This document shows, in pieces, positions 10,972 through 20,879 of a DNA stretch of 64,000 bases. The DNA comes from Sipunculus nudus (lineage: Eukaryota; Annelida; Sipuncula; Golfingiida; Sipunculidae). The position numbers and the translations under genes were made by a program. Numbering within the stretch: the stretch's first letter is position 1; every line of letters begins with the position of its first letter. The DNA lies in assembly GCA_026874595.1 (NCBI GenBank), contig CM049311.1, forward strand, positions 35,753,176 to 35,817,175, in the 5' to 3' direction. The notes under the pieces are model-generated. The model made no database searches and was not told the origin of the DNA. It saw only the letters and a list, made by a program, of their open reading frames with translations.

Positions 10972-11657
10972 CTGGTTAATAAAAATTGATGGATTATACA
11001 CGTGTAGTTGAACTCTACATACATGAACATGTTTTAAGGAAAATTGTGCAAATGGAACACCCAAAATTCATGACACAGAATAGTGTACTCTTACAGAGAA
11101 TAAACTAGTTGAGGAAATTAAACCAAATTTTATATATTTTTATATAAAACTGAGGGTAACGAAAATGTCAGAATTCGTAAAATTTAACGATTTTTTTTCA
11201 GTGGTCTTGCTTAAAATGCGATTCTATTGTCGCAGTATTTTAGTTTTCAGTTTCATTCAAATTTCAGTAGCATTCTGAAATATACACTCCCACATATCGG
11301 TCACGTTCCATTCCTAGTAATTCCATTCATTCTGCTCACTGCTTCCACGTTTTTGGTAGAGACCCCACCAGGAGAGCAATGTATATGGGGGCCACGCCAA
11401 ACGTTAAATTTTCAAACTCTTCTCGGTCGCAACATTTGGCCCAATGCTGGCCAAGCATATGTTTTTTAACCAATGAGAACTGGACATCTTGGGTTGAAGC
11501 CAAATTATCGCCCAAACAGTCATGCTTGGCACGGCGCCAATATATACGGCTCCACAAGTGGCGGTCTACGGCAAAAGCTCCCCGTTAGAAGCACTGGCAG
11601 AATAAAATGTAATAGCAGGAATGGATTGCGTAAGACGTGTATCTAAATTGGACTCAC

Positions 11658-11766
11658 GGCTGGCGTTCCTGGTGCCAAAGCAGAGAGTTTGGTAAGGCAC
11701 TCCCTCCTCGTCGGTTTTCCCCTCGTTAGCCTGCTGTCTGTACATAGCCATATCCTCCCGGACTCG
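11658..11766 (-). CDS. Module 2, second exon, of secreted mosaic gene
   Basis: The exon starts in phase 0 after CATCCCACAG and reads RVREDMAMYRQQ...GVPYQTLCFGTRNAS, ending in phase 1 at C|GTGAGT. It completes module 2 begun at 13199-13347: the joined segment WNKNTVE|RVREDM...LCFG is collinear with module 3. The fourth conserved Cys (LCFG) is here. The intron within module 2 falls about 13 codons downstream of the one within module 3, though both are phase 0. Confidence 0.8.
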
Positions 11767-12024
11767 CTGTGGGATGAATCAACGTACATCATTAAGCCTT
11801 TCACCACTATATTTATTAAGTATCTACTTCCACGAAGAAGTTTATGTTTCCCCCGTGTTTATTGTTTGCCTTTATGTCTGTTTGCAGGACGTACTACGCC
11901 AAACTTTTAGACTAACTTCAGCGGAATTGCGAGGATCCGAAGACAGACTAGGATCAAGTAGGATTTGCTTTGGCGGAGGTATGCGCTCTAACTAGTGGGA
12001 TTAGAGTCACCTCCTTCTTACTCT

Positions 12025-12028
<4 letters not shown>

Positions 12029-12063
<35 letters not shown>
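12029..12063. repeat. (TA)n microsatellite
   Basis: About 17 TA units followed by further TATATA. Confidence 0.9.
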
Positions 12064-12067
<4 letters not shown>

Positions 12068-12585
12068 ATATATATACGATTTATACCTTCGAATCAATTC
12101 TTACATTTGAAAAAGAGCTTCGACATCGCAAAATTAAATCGCAAACCCCCTCTAATGTGAGAACTCACAGAGGACTTCAGGATAGTACATGCAAATAATA
12201 ATAATCGAAATGAATCGATTCAGAGGTATATAATCCATTTCAATTTAATCGAAGGCTTGCAATTCAATGCATACATATTTGCATCCTCACACAGCCTTAT
12301 ATATAGCGCAGCCCTCAATACAAGTTGTTAAGACGTTCTGGCGCTGTTCTGAGAGCCAAATTCTCTTGTAAAGGCCGAAATGGTGCTAACTTTTTCTCGA
12401 TAAATTTTCCCCAGTCAAATAATAAATTGTGTTGTCCTTGACTCCGTAGGATAGATTATGTGTGTTGACTTATACATCGCGTGAGAGCCTTTAACCCTAC
12501 GATTTTATTGAATCGTGCTCTTCCCTGTCTCAGTTGATAACAATGTCTGTCAAATACACATACATGTACTGCATGGGATTATGTA

Positions 12586-13071
12586 CAGTGGCGGATCGAG
12601 AATTATGCTATACGGGGGACACAAGTGTAAGCGCAAAACGTTAACCCTTACTCCACAAATAGAAACGAATATAACAAGACCCTGTGTTCAGTAGATCCAT
12701 ATCCTAAAGGTTGGCCTTGGTCATGTTAGACACATTGTTACGTTATAATTGGGTTTTGCAGGCCCAAATGAGGGCGAAAAATCAATAAAAATTACTAATT
12801 ACATCTTGTTATAAATACTGAAGCACAACGTAGTGAAAAAAATGCGAGTAGCATCTGGCAGTCCAAGAGGTAACGCTACGTTTCCAGCCACAGTGGAGAC
12901 AATTAGACAAATGGTTAAAAAGGTGTTGAACTTGATATAAAATCTCTTATGACATTGATAGATGCAATACTATTTTATTGTAAAGGTCGTACCAAATATA
13001 CAAGGTAGCAAGGAAAAAACGGAATGCAAAGGGGGCACGTGCCCCCCCCCCCCCTTTTGGATCCGCCTATG
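12586..13071. mobile_element. CAGTGGCGGATC-bounded element
   Basis: Starts CAGTGGCGGATCGAG and ends TTTTGGATCCGCCTATG, imperfect inverted ends, with a poly-C run just before the right end. Same end type as the elements at 16519-16722 and 27495-27641. Non-coding. Confidence 0.6.
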
Positions 13072-13198
13072 ACGAAGAAGAAGACGAAAAATATTGTTCT
13101 ACCAAAACGACATGTCTAATGCAGATGTGATTGGAATAGACATTCCAGAGCCTCCCATCTTTTTTATACTATAAAGGTTATTTTAAATGCGACTTTAC

Positions 13199-13347
13199 CT
13201 CGACCGTGTTTTTATTCCACCATTCTCTCCTGTCCGGGGACCTGGCTGGGCTGGCAGTGCCGTTCACGCTGCACCCTGCTGCCGTCCACTGCTTCATCTG
13301 ACATTCGAGTGAGTGGGGACCGAGAGCTTCATCAAAACTGCAGTTAG
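13199..13347 (-). CDS. Module 2, first exon, of secreted mosaic gene
   Basis: Accepting at CATCTAG, the phase-1 frame reads NCSFDEALGPHSLEC, QWTAAGC, VNGTASP, REWWNKNTVE and ends exactly on a codon at GAG|GTAAAG. It carries the first three module cysteines and the core PHSxEC-x4-W-x3-GC-x3-G-x2-SP. A nearer acceptor (CTGCAG, giving a start at 13337) would drop the first conserved Cys and break phase with the consensus GTGAGT donor of the previous exon, so the upstream acceptor was chosen. The 149 bases plus one carried base give exactly 50 codons. Confidence 0.8.
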
Positions 13348-13901
13348 CTAGATGGTGCATAACAAAGTTAAGGACAATTTAATCTAAGGATGGCTACGTT
13401 GATTTCGCTTTTATAATTCCTTTGTTGAATATCAAAGATTATTGCAATAGATGTATTTAACCCTATCAGGTGAAATTTAATTTTATTACCAGAAATGATG
13501 GTCTATTGGTCATGGCCACTCAGCTTAGCCTATGCTGGAGCATGCCGTTATACTAACTATGAACCTCTTTTACTAACTAGTAAACTATATTTCATTTTAT
13601 AACATAGACCTTGCAAAGCATGTACTGAAGATCACAATCGGAAGACTAACGTTTAAATTTTGATTAAAAAAGGTTCGGAATATCCTTCTGTAGTTATTTT
13701 TTAATTGTTTTGTAATTGTTTTTGTATTTGTCGTATATCACTATGTCAAGTAACAACCAATTCTATCTTTTTCTATATATTTGGTTGTTATGGCATGAGA
13801 AATGTAATAGTCTGAGAAATATGGTTGTTTTTATTTCATTTCAAGAACTTTTCACTTATTAATTTGGATGTTCAAGACTTTTCTGAAGGCTAATTTAGAG
13901 T

Positions 13902-14075
13902 CACAGAATTTCGGTGTAAATATGGATAGTTACTCACAGAATTTCGGTATATAGATTTATAGTCACAGAATTTCGGTATATAGATCTATAGTAACAGAAT
14001 TTCGGTATAAATATGGATAGTTACTCACAGAATTTCGGTATAAATATGGATAGTTACTCACAGAATTTCGGTATA
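13902..14075. repeat. Six tandem copies of an exon end and splice donor
   Basis: The string CACAGAATTTCGGT (one copy AACAGA) starts at 13902, 13935, 13963, 13993, 14026 and 14059, spaced 28-33 bases. The copy at 14059 is the 3' end of the module-1 exon plus its GTGAGT donor on the minus strand. The other five lie in the following intron; three of them keep the same TTACTCAC donor context. Confidence 0.9.
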
Positions 14076-14310
14076 TAGCCCAAGCAGTTCTTCTGGTAGA
14101 CAGACAATCCACGATCAGAGTACTTTTTAGTGAATTTCATGCTGTTCCACACCTCACCAGCATTCTTATTGTACAAGAGTCGCTTCATGTATGGGTCTTT
14201 AGGACTGAAGTCTCCTTTTGGTTTACATCCAATGTCAAGCCACCACTTTACCAGACATTCCTGAGAGTGGGGCGGTGGGGTCGCAGGATCAACCGGGCAG
14301 TCAGGCTCAT
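14062..14310 (-). CDS. Module 1 (single exon) of secreted mosaic gene
   Basis: Acceptor TTTGCGTGCAG, then in phase 1: DEPDCPVDPATPP, PHSQECLVKWWLDIGC, KPKGDFSP, NKNAGEVWNSMKF, VYQKNCLGYIPKF, ending in phase 1 at T|GTGAGT. Four cysteines and the core motif match modules 2 and 3. Unlike those, the whole module is in one exon. The 3' end choice is set by phase: the GTAACT donor four bases on would be out of phase with the preferred acceptor at 13347. Both splice sites are tandemly duplicated in the flanking introns. No named domain family was recognised. Confidence 0.85.
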
Positions 14311-14403
14311 CTGCACGCAAAATAAACACAAATTATACATACAATAAACTCTCGCTCATCTGCACGCAAAATAAACACAAATTATACATACAATAAACTC
14401 TCG
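14306..14403. repeat. 49-bp tandem duplication over a splice acceptor
   Basis: Two copies (14306-14354 and 14355-14403), essentially identical, each with the minus-strand TTTGCGTGCAG|ATGAG acceptor of the module-1 exon. Forty-nine is not a multiple of three, so use of the outer acceptor would shift frame. Confidence 0.9.
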
Positions 14404-16112
14404 CTAATAAGATCACCTCTGGTACCAATAATTTGTTTTACTCTGGCGTGGTAGTGTGTTAAATGTCTATGCAGTGGAAGACACCCTTGAATGAACCTTG
14501 GTTATAACTGACCTTTCTAATCAGACCACTTTTTGTCTGTTCTACGGGTGTTCTTATTTCACAGATTTTACTGTATAGTGGTTACTTTCCAGTCTACAAT
14601 TTCTTATCCGACGTACGAGGCCTGCGTCAGCATCTGTTGCAAGACGTAAGCCGATCATGTTAACTGGAGTTTTCCATAAACATTACCTTCACAGAAAATC
14701 ATCACAGAAAAGGTCTCTGTCAAGCTTTGTTAGCATGACTGCATATAGATATGGTAAGATTGGTGCCTGTGTTTTTTTGTTGTTGTTTTTTTTGTAAATT
14801 TGGTGCACAATGATGACGTTAAAATGGCTGGATATTGCTTAATCGGGAAACTTACCAGACTATTAAAGTTACCAGGAACTGTCAGTAGTTCAGCAGTGTC
14901 AAACTTTACCTCACCTGTATTGACCAATGTCTGTAGTTCAGCGGTGCCAGACGTTAAGTCTCGTTTTAATAGTCGTCACTTATTTAGTGGAGCTAGATTT
15001 TTGTTCACTTGTATTTACCAGGGATTCACAGGATCACTGGACGTGTTAACCAGATCTATATGGCTCATACAGGCTGTTGATGTGGACCAGACGTACCAGC
15101 TGATCGGACACTCGGTAATTTCCCTGTGTTACGGGTCTATCTAGTGCAAGCATTAGACTTTGTAAACCTTTGGTTTATTTTCATACAATGGACATTTAAG
15201 TCTATATACTCATTGGTTAAAACAATTTCTGGCATGTGTTATTGCTATTAAGCTAAGCTTAGCTGAGCTGCAGCTAGGCTATGGTTCAGGGGCCTGGTAA
15301 GTTAATACTTTTGTATTAATGTTTCATATCTGTCAATATCCTTGTTTATTGTTTCACACGGTCTTTTCCTGTTTTGTGTGATAGACTTTGAGCAGAGTGA
15401 GCACAACCGAGAGTGAAACAGTCCCAGTCTAGATGTTTCTTTAACGGGTTTAGATCATGAACACAATCAGTTGTTACAAAGGTTGAGGTGAGGCTTTTCG
15501 GTTCGTGCATATTTATTGCATGCCTACATTCCTTTTGCAGCCTATGACCTGTGCGTTTTATTCCAAGCTTTTTATTTATCAAATATATAAAGTCGTTTCA
15601 CAAAATTAACAATCGTGACATCATAAATATTGGTTTAGTATCATTTGTTCGTCAGGAATGACTAAGAAACATAAAACTTCATGTGTCATAAATAAGGGAA
15701 CCTATATCTCCAGCTGTCGAATAAATAAGTGATAATTTTATACAGGCTTAAAAATATTATCTTAGCATTATATGGAAGAACAATAAAAATTAGGTTATAA
15801 AACACACATCACAGGGAACGTAAATGAATACTTGAATATATACTTGAATACTAGAAACATGAATATTATATGTAATCACTAAACAACTACAATAACATCA
15901 CTATACAATGAGCACAGGATACCTAGCTTTGTTGTAATTTACGCTGTTGAGGTATATAAGGTTTGCGGATATATTCATTTCATATTCTTATATATTCTTC
16001 ATTTTCCCTTTTCTTTCCTACTCTATTTATCTATATACTGAATCCCACCTCGTCCATTTGTTGCTGCGTAGATACGTGCGTGTATGTGTACATGTAAGTG
16101 TGGGAAACTTAC
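14404..16112. other. Intron, no gene recognised
   Basis: A decayed piece at about 14488-14583 (TAATCAGACCAC ... TTTTACTGTAT) resembles the TACAGTGAAACC-bounded MITE seen at 57445-57629. Otherwise nothing supported. Confidence 0.4.
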
Positions 16113-16172
16113 CGCAGAAGACCAAGCCTGCCATCAGTAGCGCTGACGCTATTACGAACAGCAATTTCATGG
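16113..16172 (-). CDS. Start exon with signal peptide of secreted mosaic gene
   Basis: The minus strand shows an acceptor TTTTTTAACAG followed by CC and ATG at 16170, then MKLLFVIASALLMAGLVFC and one base before the donor G|GTAAGT. It is a textbook secretory signal: Lys after Met, a hydrophobic core, and a small-residue-rich end. The phase-1 donor joins the module-1 exon to give ...FC-DEPDC. The acceptor two bases before ATG implies a separate 5' UTR exon, for which a candidate exists at 17070-17150. Product: a secreted or extracellular protein with three Cys/Trp modules (19 + 83 + 86 + 85 codons) and probably a protease-like C-terminal part. Confidence 0.8.
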
Positions 16173-16518
16173 CTGTTAAAAAATAACGTTAAAATTATAG
16201 TTGCGAGGACCACAAGACGGTCCATATAAAAGTAACACCATGCATTTTTTAAAAAGCAGTAAATATTCCCATTTTCTTCTTGGGAAAGTCCGAGTATTTA
16301 ATTTGTTTGTCTTTACCTACTTTACCCTTTATTATTTTTCCTTGTTTTAAGTTTTCGAAATTAAAAGAACTGCAGTTCTGCCTAGGACACATCATAAAAT
16401 TATATGCTTTCAGAAAAATTCATATATTGTGTTTGCCCCTTGATAAATTGCGATTTTTTTTCGAGTCTGAGAGCTCATTTAGATTTCTATCCCTGCTGAA
16501 CACATCTGATAATATATG

Positions 16519-16719
16519 CAGGGGCGGATTCGGGGGGTGGGGGGTGGGCTCAAGGGTGTTCTGAACCCCCCCCCCCCTTTGAGCCGAAACAACTTTTTTT
16601 AGGGTTTCAAACACAATTTTGCGACCCTGACCCCCTCCCCGGACCAGAGGACCATTTTTAGGTTTTCTTTCAGTCTTCTTGGGCGAGGCCCTCCCCTTTC
16701 AAAAATCCTGGATCCGCCC

Positions 16720-16722
<3 letters not shown>
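16519..16722. mobile_element. CAGGGGCGGAT-bounded MITE-like element
   Basis: Ends CAGGGGCGGATTCGG and TCCTGGATCCGCCCCTG are inverted; the interior has poly-G and poly-C runs. About 200 bases, non-coding. Confidence 0.65.
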
Positions 16723-16776
<54 letters not shown>

Positions 16777-16783
16777 ATATATA
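16723..16783. repeat. (TA)n microsatellite
   Basis: Interrupted TA repeat directly abutting the MITE. Confidence 0.9.
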
Positions 16784-16787
16784 TGGC

Positions 16788-16909
16788 TCAGAATGTGGAG
16801 TTTTGTAGACTGTAGAGATTGAAGAAACCGGAGAACCCGGAGAAAACCACCGGCCTTAGCCGGGCAACTACTAACCACTCTCATAACCACGGCGGGAATC
16901 GAACCCGGG

Positions 16910-16912
<3 letters not shown>
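16788..16912 (-). mobile_element. SINE family A, copy 1
   Basis: On the minus strand it reads CCCGGGTTCGATTCCCGCC (B-box-like GGTTCGATTCC), then GTGGTTTTCTCCGGGTTCTC. The same order appears on the plus strand at 60050-60240. It looks like a tRNA-derived SINE flanked by TA microsatellites. Confidence 0.65.

Positions 16913-16914
<2 letters not shown>

Positions 16915-16963
<49 letters not shown>
16915..16963. repeat. (TA)n microsatellite
   Basis: About 24 TA units. Confidence 0.9.
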
Positions 16964-16968
<5 letters not shown>

Positions 16969-17069
16969 TTCTGTATTAGTAGTACCTTTTGACGTACTTT
17001 AATTACCATAAGTCTACAATATGTTTTGATCAGAATAATAATAGAATGACAATTCAAAGTGTTATTTAC

Positions 17070-17150
17070 CTGTGATCCGCCTTTTAACTCTTGCTGAAAA
17101 ACCTGTGGTTGTCTCTACTTTTCTTCTTGTGGCCAAACCTCAAGTGCTGT
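17070..17150 (-). other. Candidate 5' UTR exon of secreted mosaic gene
   Basis: On the minus strand, a TATA-like TATTTAT (17180-17186) is followed about 30 bases later by this stretch, which ends at GGATCACAG|GTAAAT, a fair donor. It would splice to the acceptor at 16172. The start at about 17150 is inferred from TATA spacing. No transcript evidence. Confidence 0.45.
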
Positions 17151-17179
17151 TTTGAGTTCTGTGACTGCTTTAAGGCAGC

Positions 17180-17186
17180 ATAAATA
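17180..17186 (-). promoter_or_regulatory. Candidate TATA box of secreted mosaic gene
   Basis: Minus-strand TATTTAT about 1 kb upstream of the start codon and about 30 bases before the candidate first exon. Confidence 0.4.
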
Positions 17187-17620
17187 TGTGGTCGTCAACT
17201 GTACTTAGCACAAATTGGACTGATAATGCGCCACGCCGAACGCCAAGGTCGTTTAAATGAGTGACAGTGTGAATGCGGGTGTATGGTAGGCGTTGACACT
17301 AATAATTTCAGATCCCTTTTCGTGGTACTACCCAAAGCGGAGTACTCAATCAGCTAAAAGCATCTAATAAAAAAAAATGTTCCCACACACTTTATATTGA
17401 TTTACAATGAACAGGCCTAAGATATAAATGTCAAAGTGTTCTCGAACATATACAGCTATATTTCTGTAGACGTTTTAATGTGCACATCACGCTTAAATGT
17501 TAATAGGCTTAAACAGCTTAATATAATTGTCATATAGAGAGTAAATCCCTCCACAGAATACCTTTCTATTGTAAATAACCCATCTATTGAAAAACCTCAA
17601 TATAACTAATATAGATACTA

Positions 17621-17830
17621 CATGTAGGTCAAAATGATAGATTTATTCTGAAGAATTGCAAAATAGAAGGTACAGAATTTTTACTTATCAATGTTTATTT
17701 TCCTAATAAAGATCATCTTAGAGACCAAATAAAACTCATTCAAACATTGCGTGAATGGTTAAATCGATGTATTGATAAAACGGTGTTAACTGAAGGTGAC
17801 TTTAATGTTACCATGAATTTAAAAAAATGA
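17621..17830 (+). pseudogene. LINE apurinic-endonuclease relic
   Basis: The open stretch of 69 codons reads ...FLLINVYFPNKDHLRDQ ... LTEGDFNVTMNLKK and then hits stops. This matches the L1/Tx1-like endonuclease pattern L-x-N-x-Y-x-P-N ... G-G-D-F-N-x-x-x-N. GEGDFN is altered to TEGDFN. Weak continuation in other frames (NNSLKI-type) downstream suggests frameshifts. Not functional. Confidence 0.7.
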
Positions 17831-18054
17831 TAAAACGGGTGCCCACCATTCAAAAAGTAATTAAAATTTTTATTCCTGAAGGTTTGTGAAAATAACTCTC
17901 TTAAAATTTAGCCGAAATGCTCCTGTGGGAAATGGTCAAACTTACATTCATAATGACATTCAGGTTTGCTTATTTAAACTTGACCAGTTGACAGTAATTT
18001 AACATGAGTCCATTTAGCGCTCTGAATGGTTGGTTTCCTCAATCCTTGATAAGT

Positions 18055-18590
18055 GTTCTTCATCGATTAACATGCAAGATTAATAAAAAAGTTGATACAA
18101 AAGCTCCAGTATCTAAATAATTAATGCAATGATCGCCATGATTCTTTGCAAACATAATGATAATGTAGTGTTTCATCAGTTCCTGCAACGTGGTGGTCCC
18201 CCCTGTAATTTTTTCGATGATAAACATCCTTGGAAACCTGAAATTAGGGCATCTGTTACCCATATCCTCCGAGCTAATTAAAAATTTGATACAAACAGAC
18301 CAGTATCTTAATAAATAAAGCATTGATTGCCATGGAGTGTTTCACCAGTTCCCGCAGACTGGTGGCGCCCCCTGATTTTTTTCGAATTTTTACGCATTTC
18401 TTACTGTATTGTTGAGACCTTCAAATGAAGTGGACGTCCGTTAACATGGCATAAACCGTAACCGCTGGACCTAGAAATTTCTATTACCTGAATATCCAGG
18501 GAGGTCATTAAAAATTATTTCTGAAAACCTGAAATTAGGTCCCTGTTACCCATATCCTCCTGGCTATGGGGCCCTTAAGTGCCCCCCCCC
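18055..18590. repeat. Degenerate tandem repeat with GGTGGCGCC-type core
   Basis: Segments recur: TTGATAC...CCAGTATCT at 18090 and 18280, CACCAGTTCC/CATCAGTTCC plus TGGTGG(T/C)(C/G)(C)CCCC at 18175 and 18332, and CCTGAAATTAGG plus TACCCATATCCTCC at 18238 and 18526. Non-coding. Confidence 0.7.
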
Positions 18591-18966
18591 CCTTTCTGGG
18601 TCTCCCTTAATACACCGTTAATTCTGATGGTAAAGTGCTAATTTCGAGCCTGAATATTTAGCCAATTCAGTATCGCATTAGGTCACAAGGTCCCATTTAA
18701 TCTCATTTAAGATGAAATAGACTTGTGAATGGCACAGTTTGCGTTGCTTGGCTCTAGCCATTATACCAAACGAAAAGTTTGATCTTTATATATGTTTAGC
18801 ATTTACACAATAAAATTTGCCAGTATCGGTAAATTATTGGTCAGTTAGAGACATGGTGTCCAAATTCTTCTTTAGGACCACTTTGTGGGGCCAATTTGGC
18901 TTCGGTGTATTTAGTTCGGAATTGTATGAAAAGGAGATACACAAGCTCCAGTTTCCTTGCTCTTGT

Positions 18967-19371
18967 TTAAAGGGACATAGTAAGGACCAATATAAAGTCT
19001 ATTCTTTCAAACTGTCGGTTAATGTTTGCTTCATACAAAATTTCCCAGCAAAACCATCCTAACACACGGTCTCAGTATACCTTCTCTTTATCTGCTTCAT
19101 CATCAACACCTTGTTATGGTCCTGTGTGTGAGTAAACACGGTCCATGTGTCTGTTAATAATAAAAGGCCTCGTGTCGGGATGTCCGCTTTTGCGCATCCG
19201 GGTAAGATCTCGATCAAACCAAAGATAGACGTGCACTGGTTGTAAAACACTGGTTGTAAGCCTGAAAAGAAAACGGAAGACGTAGATTGCTTTGTTTATG
19301 TTGGTGCCACCTTTTTAACATTTATGTACAGGATTATAGGTCTCTTTGTACGTGATTATATGTCCCTTTAA
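18967..19371. mobile_element. TTAA-flanked MITE, copy 1
   Basis: Begins TTAAAGGGACATAG and ends TATGTCCCTTTAA: inverted ends AGGGACATA with TTAA on both sides, as expected of piggyBac-type target duplication. A related copy in the opposite orientation is at 54336-54820, sharing TTTCCCAGCAAAAC and AAGAATAGAC-type inner segments. Confidence 0.75.
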
Positions 19372-20064
19372 GTAAAAATAAAAAAAATTAAGGGGAAAAT
19401 GTTTTATGCCATAATTTAGTTTTAAAGTTGTGTAAAACAGGTCCAAACTTCAGGCTTTTCATACATGTTTTTTACTGCCCTGTGTCCTTCAGTGAATAAG
19501 GATGAATTATCTATTGTGTGACCAGCGGCTAAGTGTGACTGACGATAATTTGATGCCCCGCACTTATAGAATATATGCGGGTGAAGGAATACAGACCTTG
19601 GGATAATAAGCTCAATCGGTCAATCGTATTCTGATAAATTCACATATTATATACGTGTAATGTAAATTGATGGTAATTAGTTGTATTATTATTCGGTAAT
19701 TTTACCACATGGTGTCTGATCGATGGACATCTGTATTCCTGTAAAGGACATGCTGTCAGACAAAGTAAGGGTCATGAGTGCGAAAAGTGTGACATAGACA
19801 TTATAAATCGTTATGTTTTTTAATGTCGTGTGATATGATTTTAAGATCTCATTCGAGACATGAGATCGAAATGTATGAAACAACCAGGTTACATACTATA
19901 TAGACTCATTTAAAATTTTGTGAATTATTTAGTATGAAAAATAGATGTACTAATATATAACAAATTTACATATGTTTGAAATATTAGCCTTTTGTGACGC
20001 GTTTATTTTTCCGCTGCCTTCGTTTCACAGATCTTTCACTTATGTTACAGGTGCTCTTTTTTTT

Positions 20065-20797
20065 TGTGACACGGGTGTAACTCTTGGTGTGGCGCCCTTG
20101 CCGGGCCGCTTGTTTCACTCTATGTTTAATCCGTACTGGTTGAACTCTCGCTGTCATGCTAGCTTGGGGCTTTCTCGCCTAGCCGAGATCACGTGTGCAC
20201 CCTCGTATGTAGAGACACAGCGTGTTCTTCTAGATGCTTCCTATAACGCATGTTTCCTGTGTATTATGTTAGATCCTTTAGACTGTTCGAGAAGTGGAAA
20301 ATTCTCGGCTTGGAGCAAGAAGTTATAAAAAAAGGGGGCTGTGTTTTAGAGCCGAGAGAGAGAGGAGAGAAGATTCCAGCGGACACAGACGTGTTTATGT
20401 CAGTTTGTGGGACTTGTCCGATTATCCAGTAATTTCTGGGATTCTACTATTACTAACTCTATACAATTTAATGCTGCCTGCTTCAAGTTTACTTTCTGGA
20501 TTATTACAAGAGCTTTACAATAAACTGTTATTCTCCGAGAGGGCTTGTCATCCGGCATATACGTTTAAAAAGACATCGTTGTGACGGTGGTGGTATCCAG
20601 GTACTGTGCACATTGTTTATTTTACTGTGTGATTGTATTGATTTGTTGTTATACCGCTGTTTTACTGTATAATTGTATTGATTGAGTGTATTGTAATGTA
20701 AGGGTTGTTTTAAGAATAAATTGTGGTTATTTGTTAACAAAAAAACACTGACCTCTTTATTCATTCTCCTAGACATTTCACGCTGCCTAGTGTTACA
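20065..20797 (+). mobile_element. Solo LTR candidate
   Basis: Starts TGTGACACG and ends AGTGTTACA, imperfect inverted ends with TGT...ACA termini. Inside it has TATAAAA at 20324-20330 and AATAAA at 20715-20720 in the order expected of U3-R-U5. No partner LTR, primer-binding site or pol frame was seen, and no clear target duplication. The open frames here are fortuitous. Confidence 0.5.
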
Positions 20798-20879
20798 GAA
20801 TCTGATTTTTTTTTTATCTCCATTACAAAATTTGTGTTCATCACACACCACTTAAAGTAACCCAGTTGCAGGTCAAGAC

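Larger units (their letters stand above)
11767..13198. other. Intron with repeats
   Basis: Contains a TA microsatellite near 12029-12063 and a CAGTGGCGG-bounded element (12586-13071). No exon was recognised. Confidence 0.5.

Noticed and set aside
10849-11064. 71-codon minus-strand open frame over the module-3 exon
   Set aside because: Wrong phase; the exon reads in another frame, which carries the conserved PHSxEC motif.
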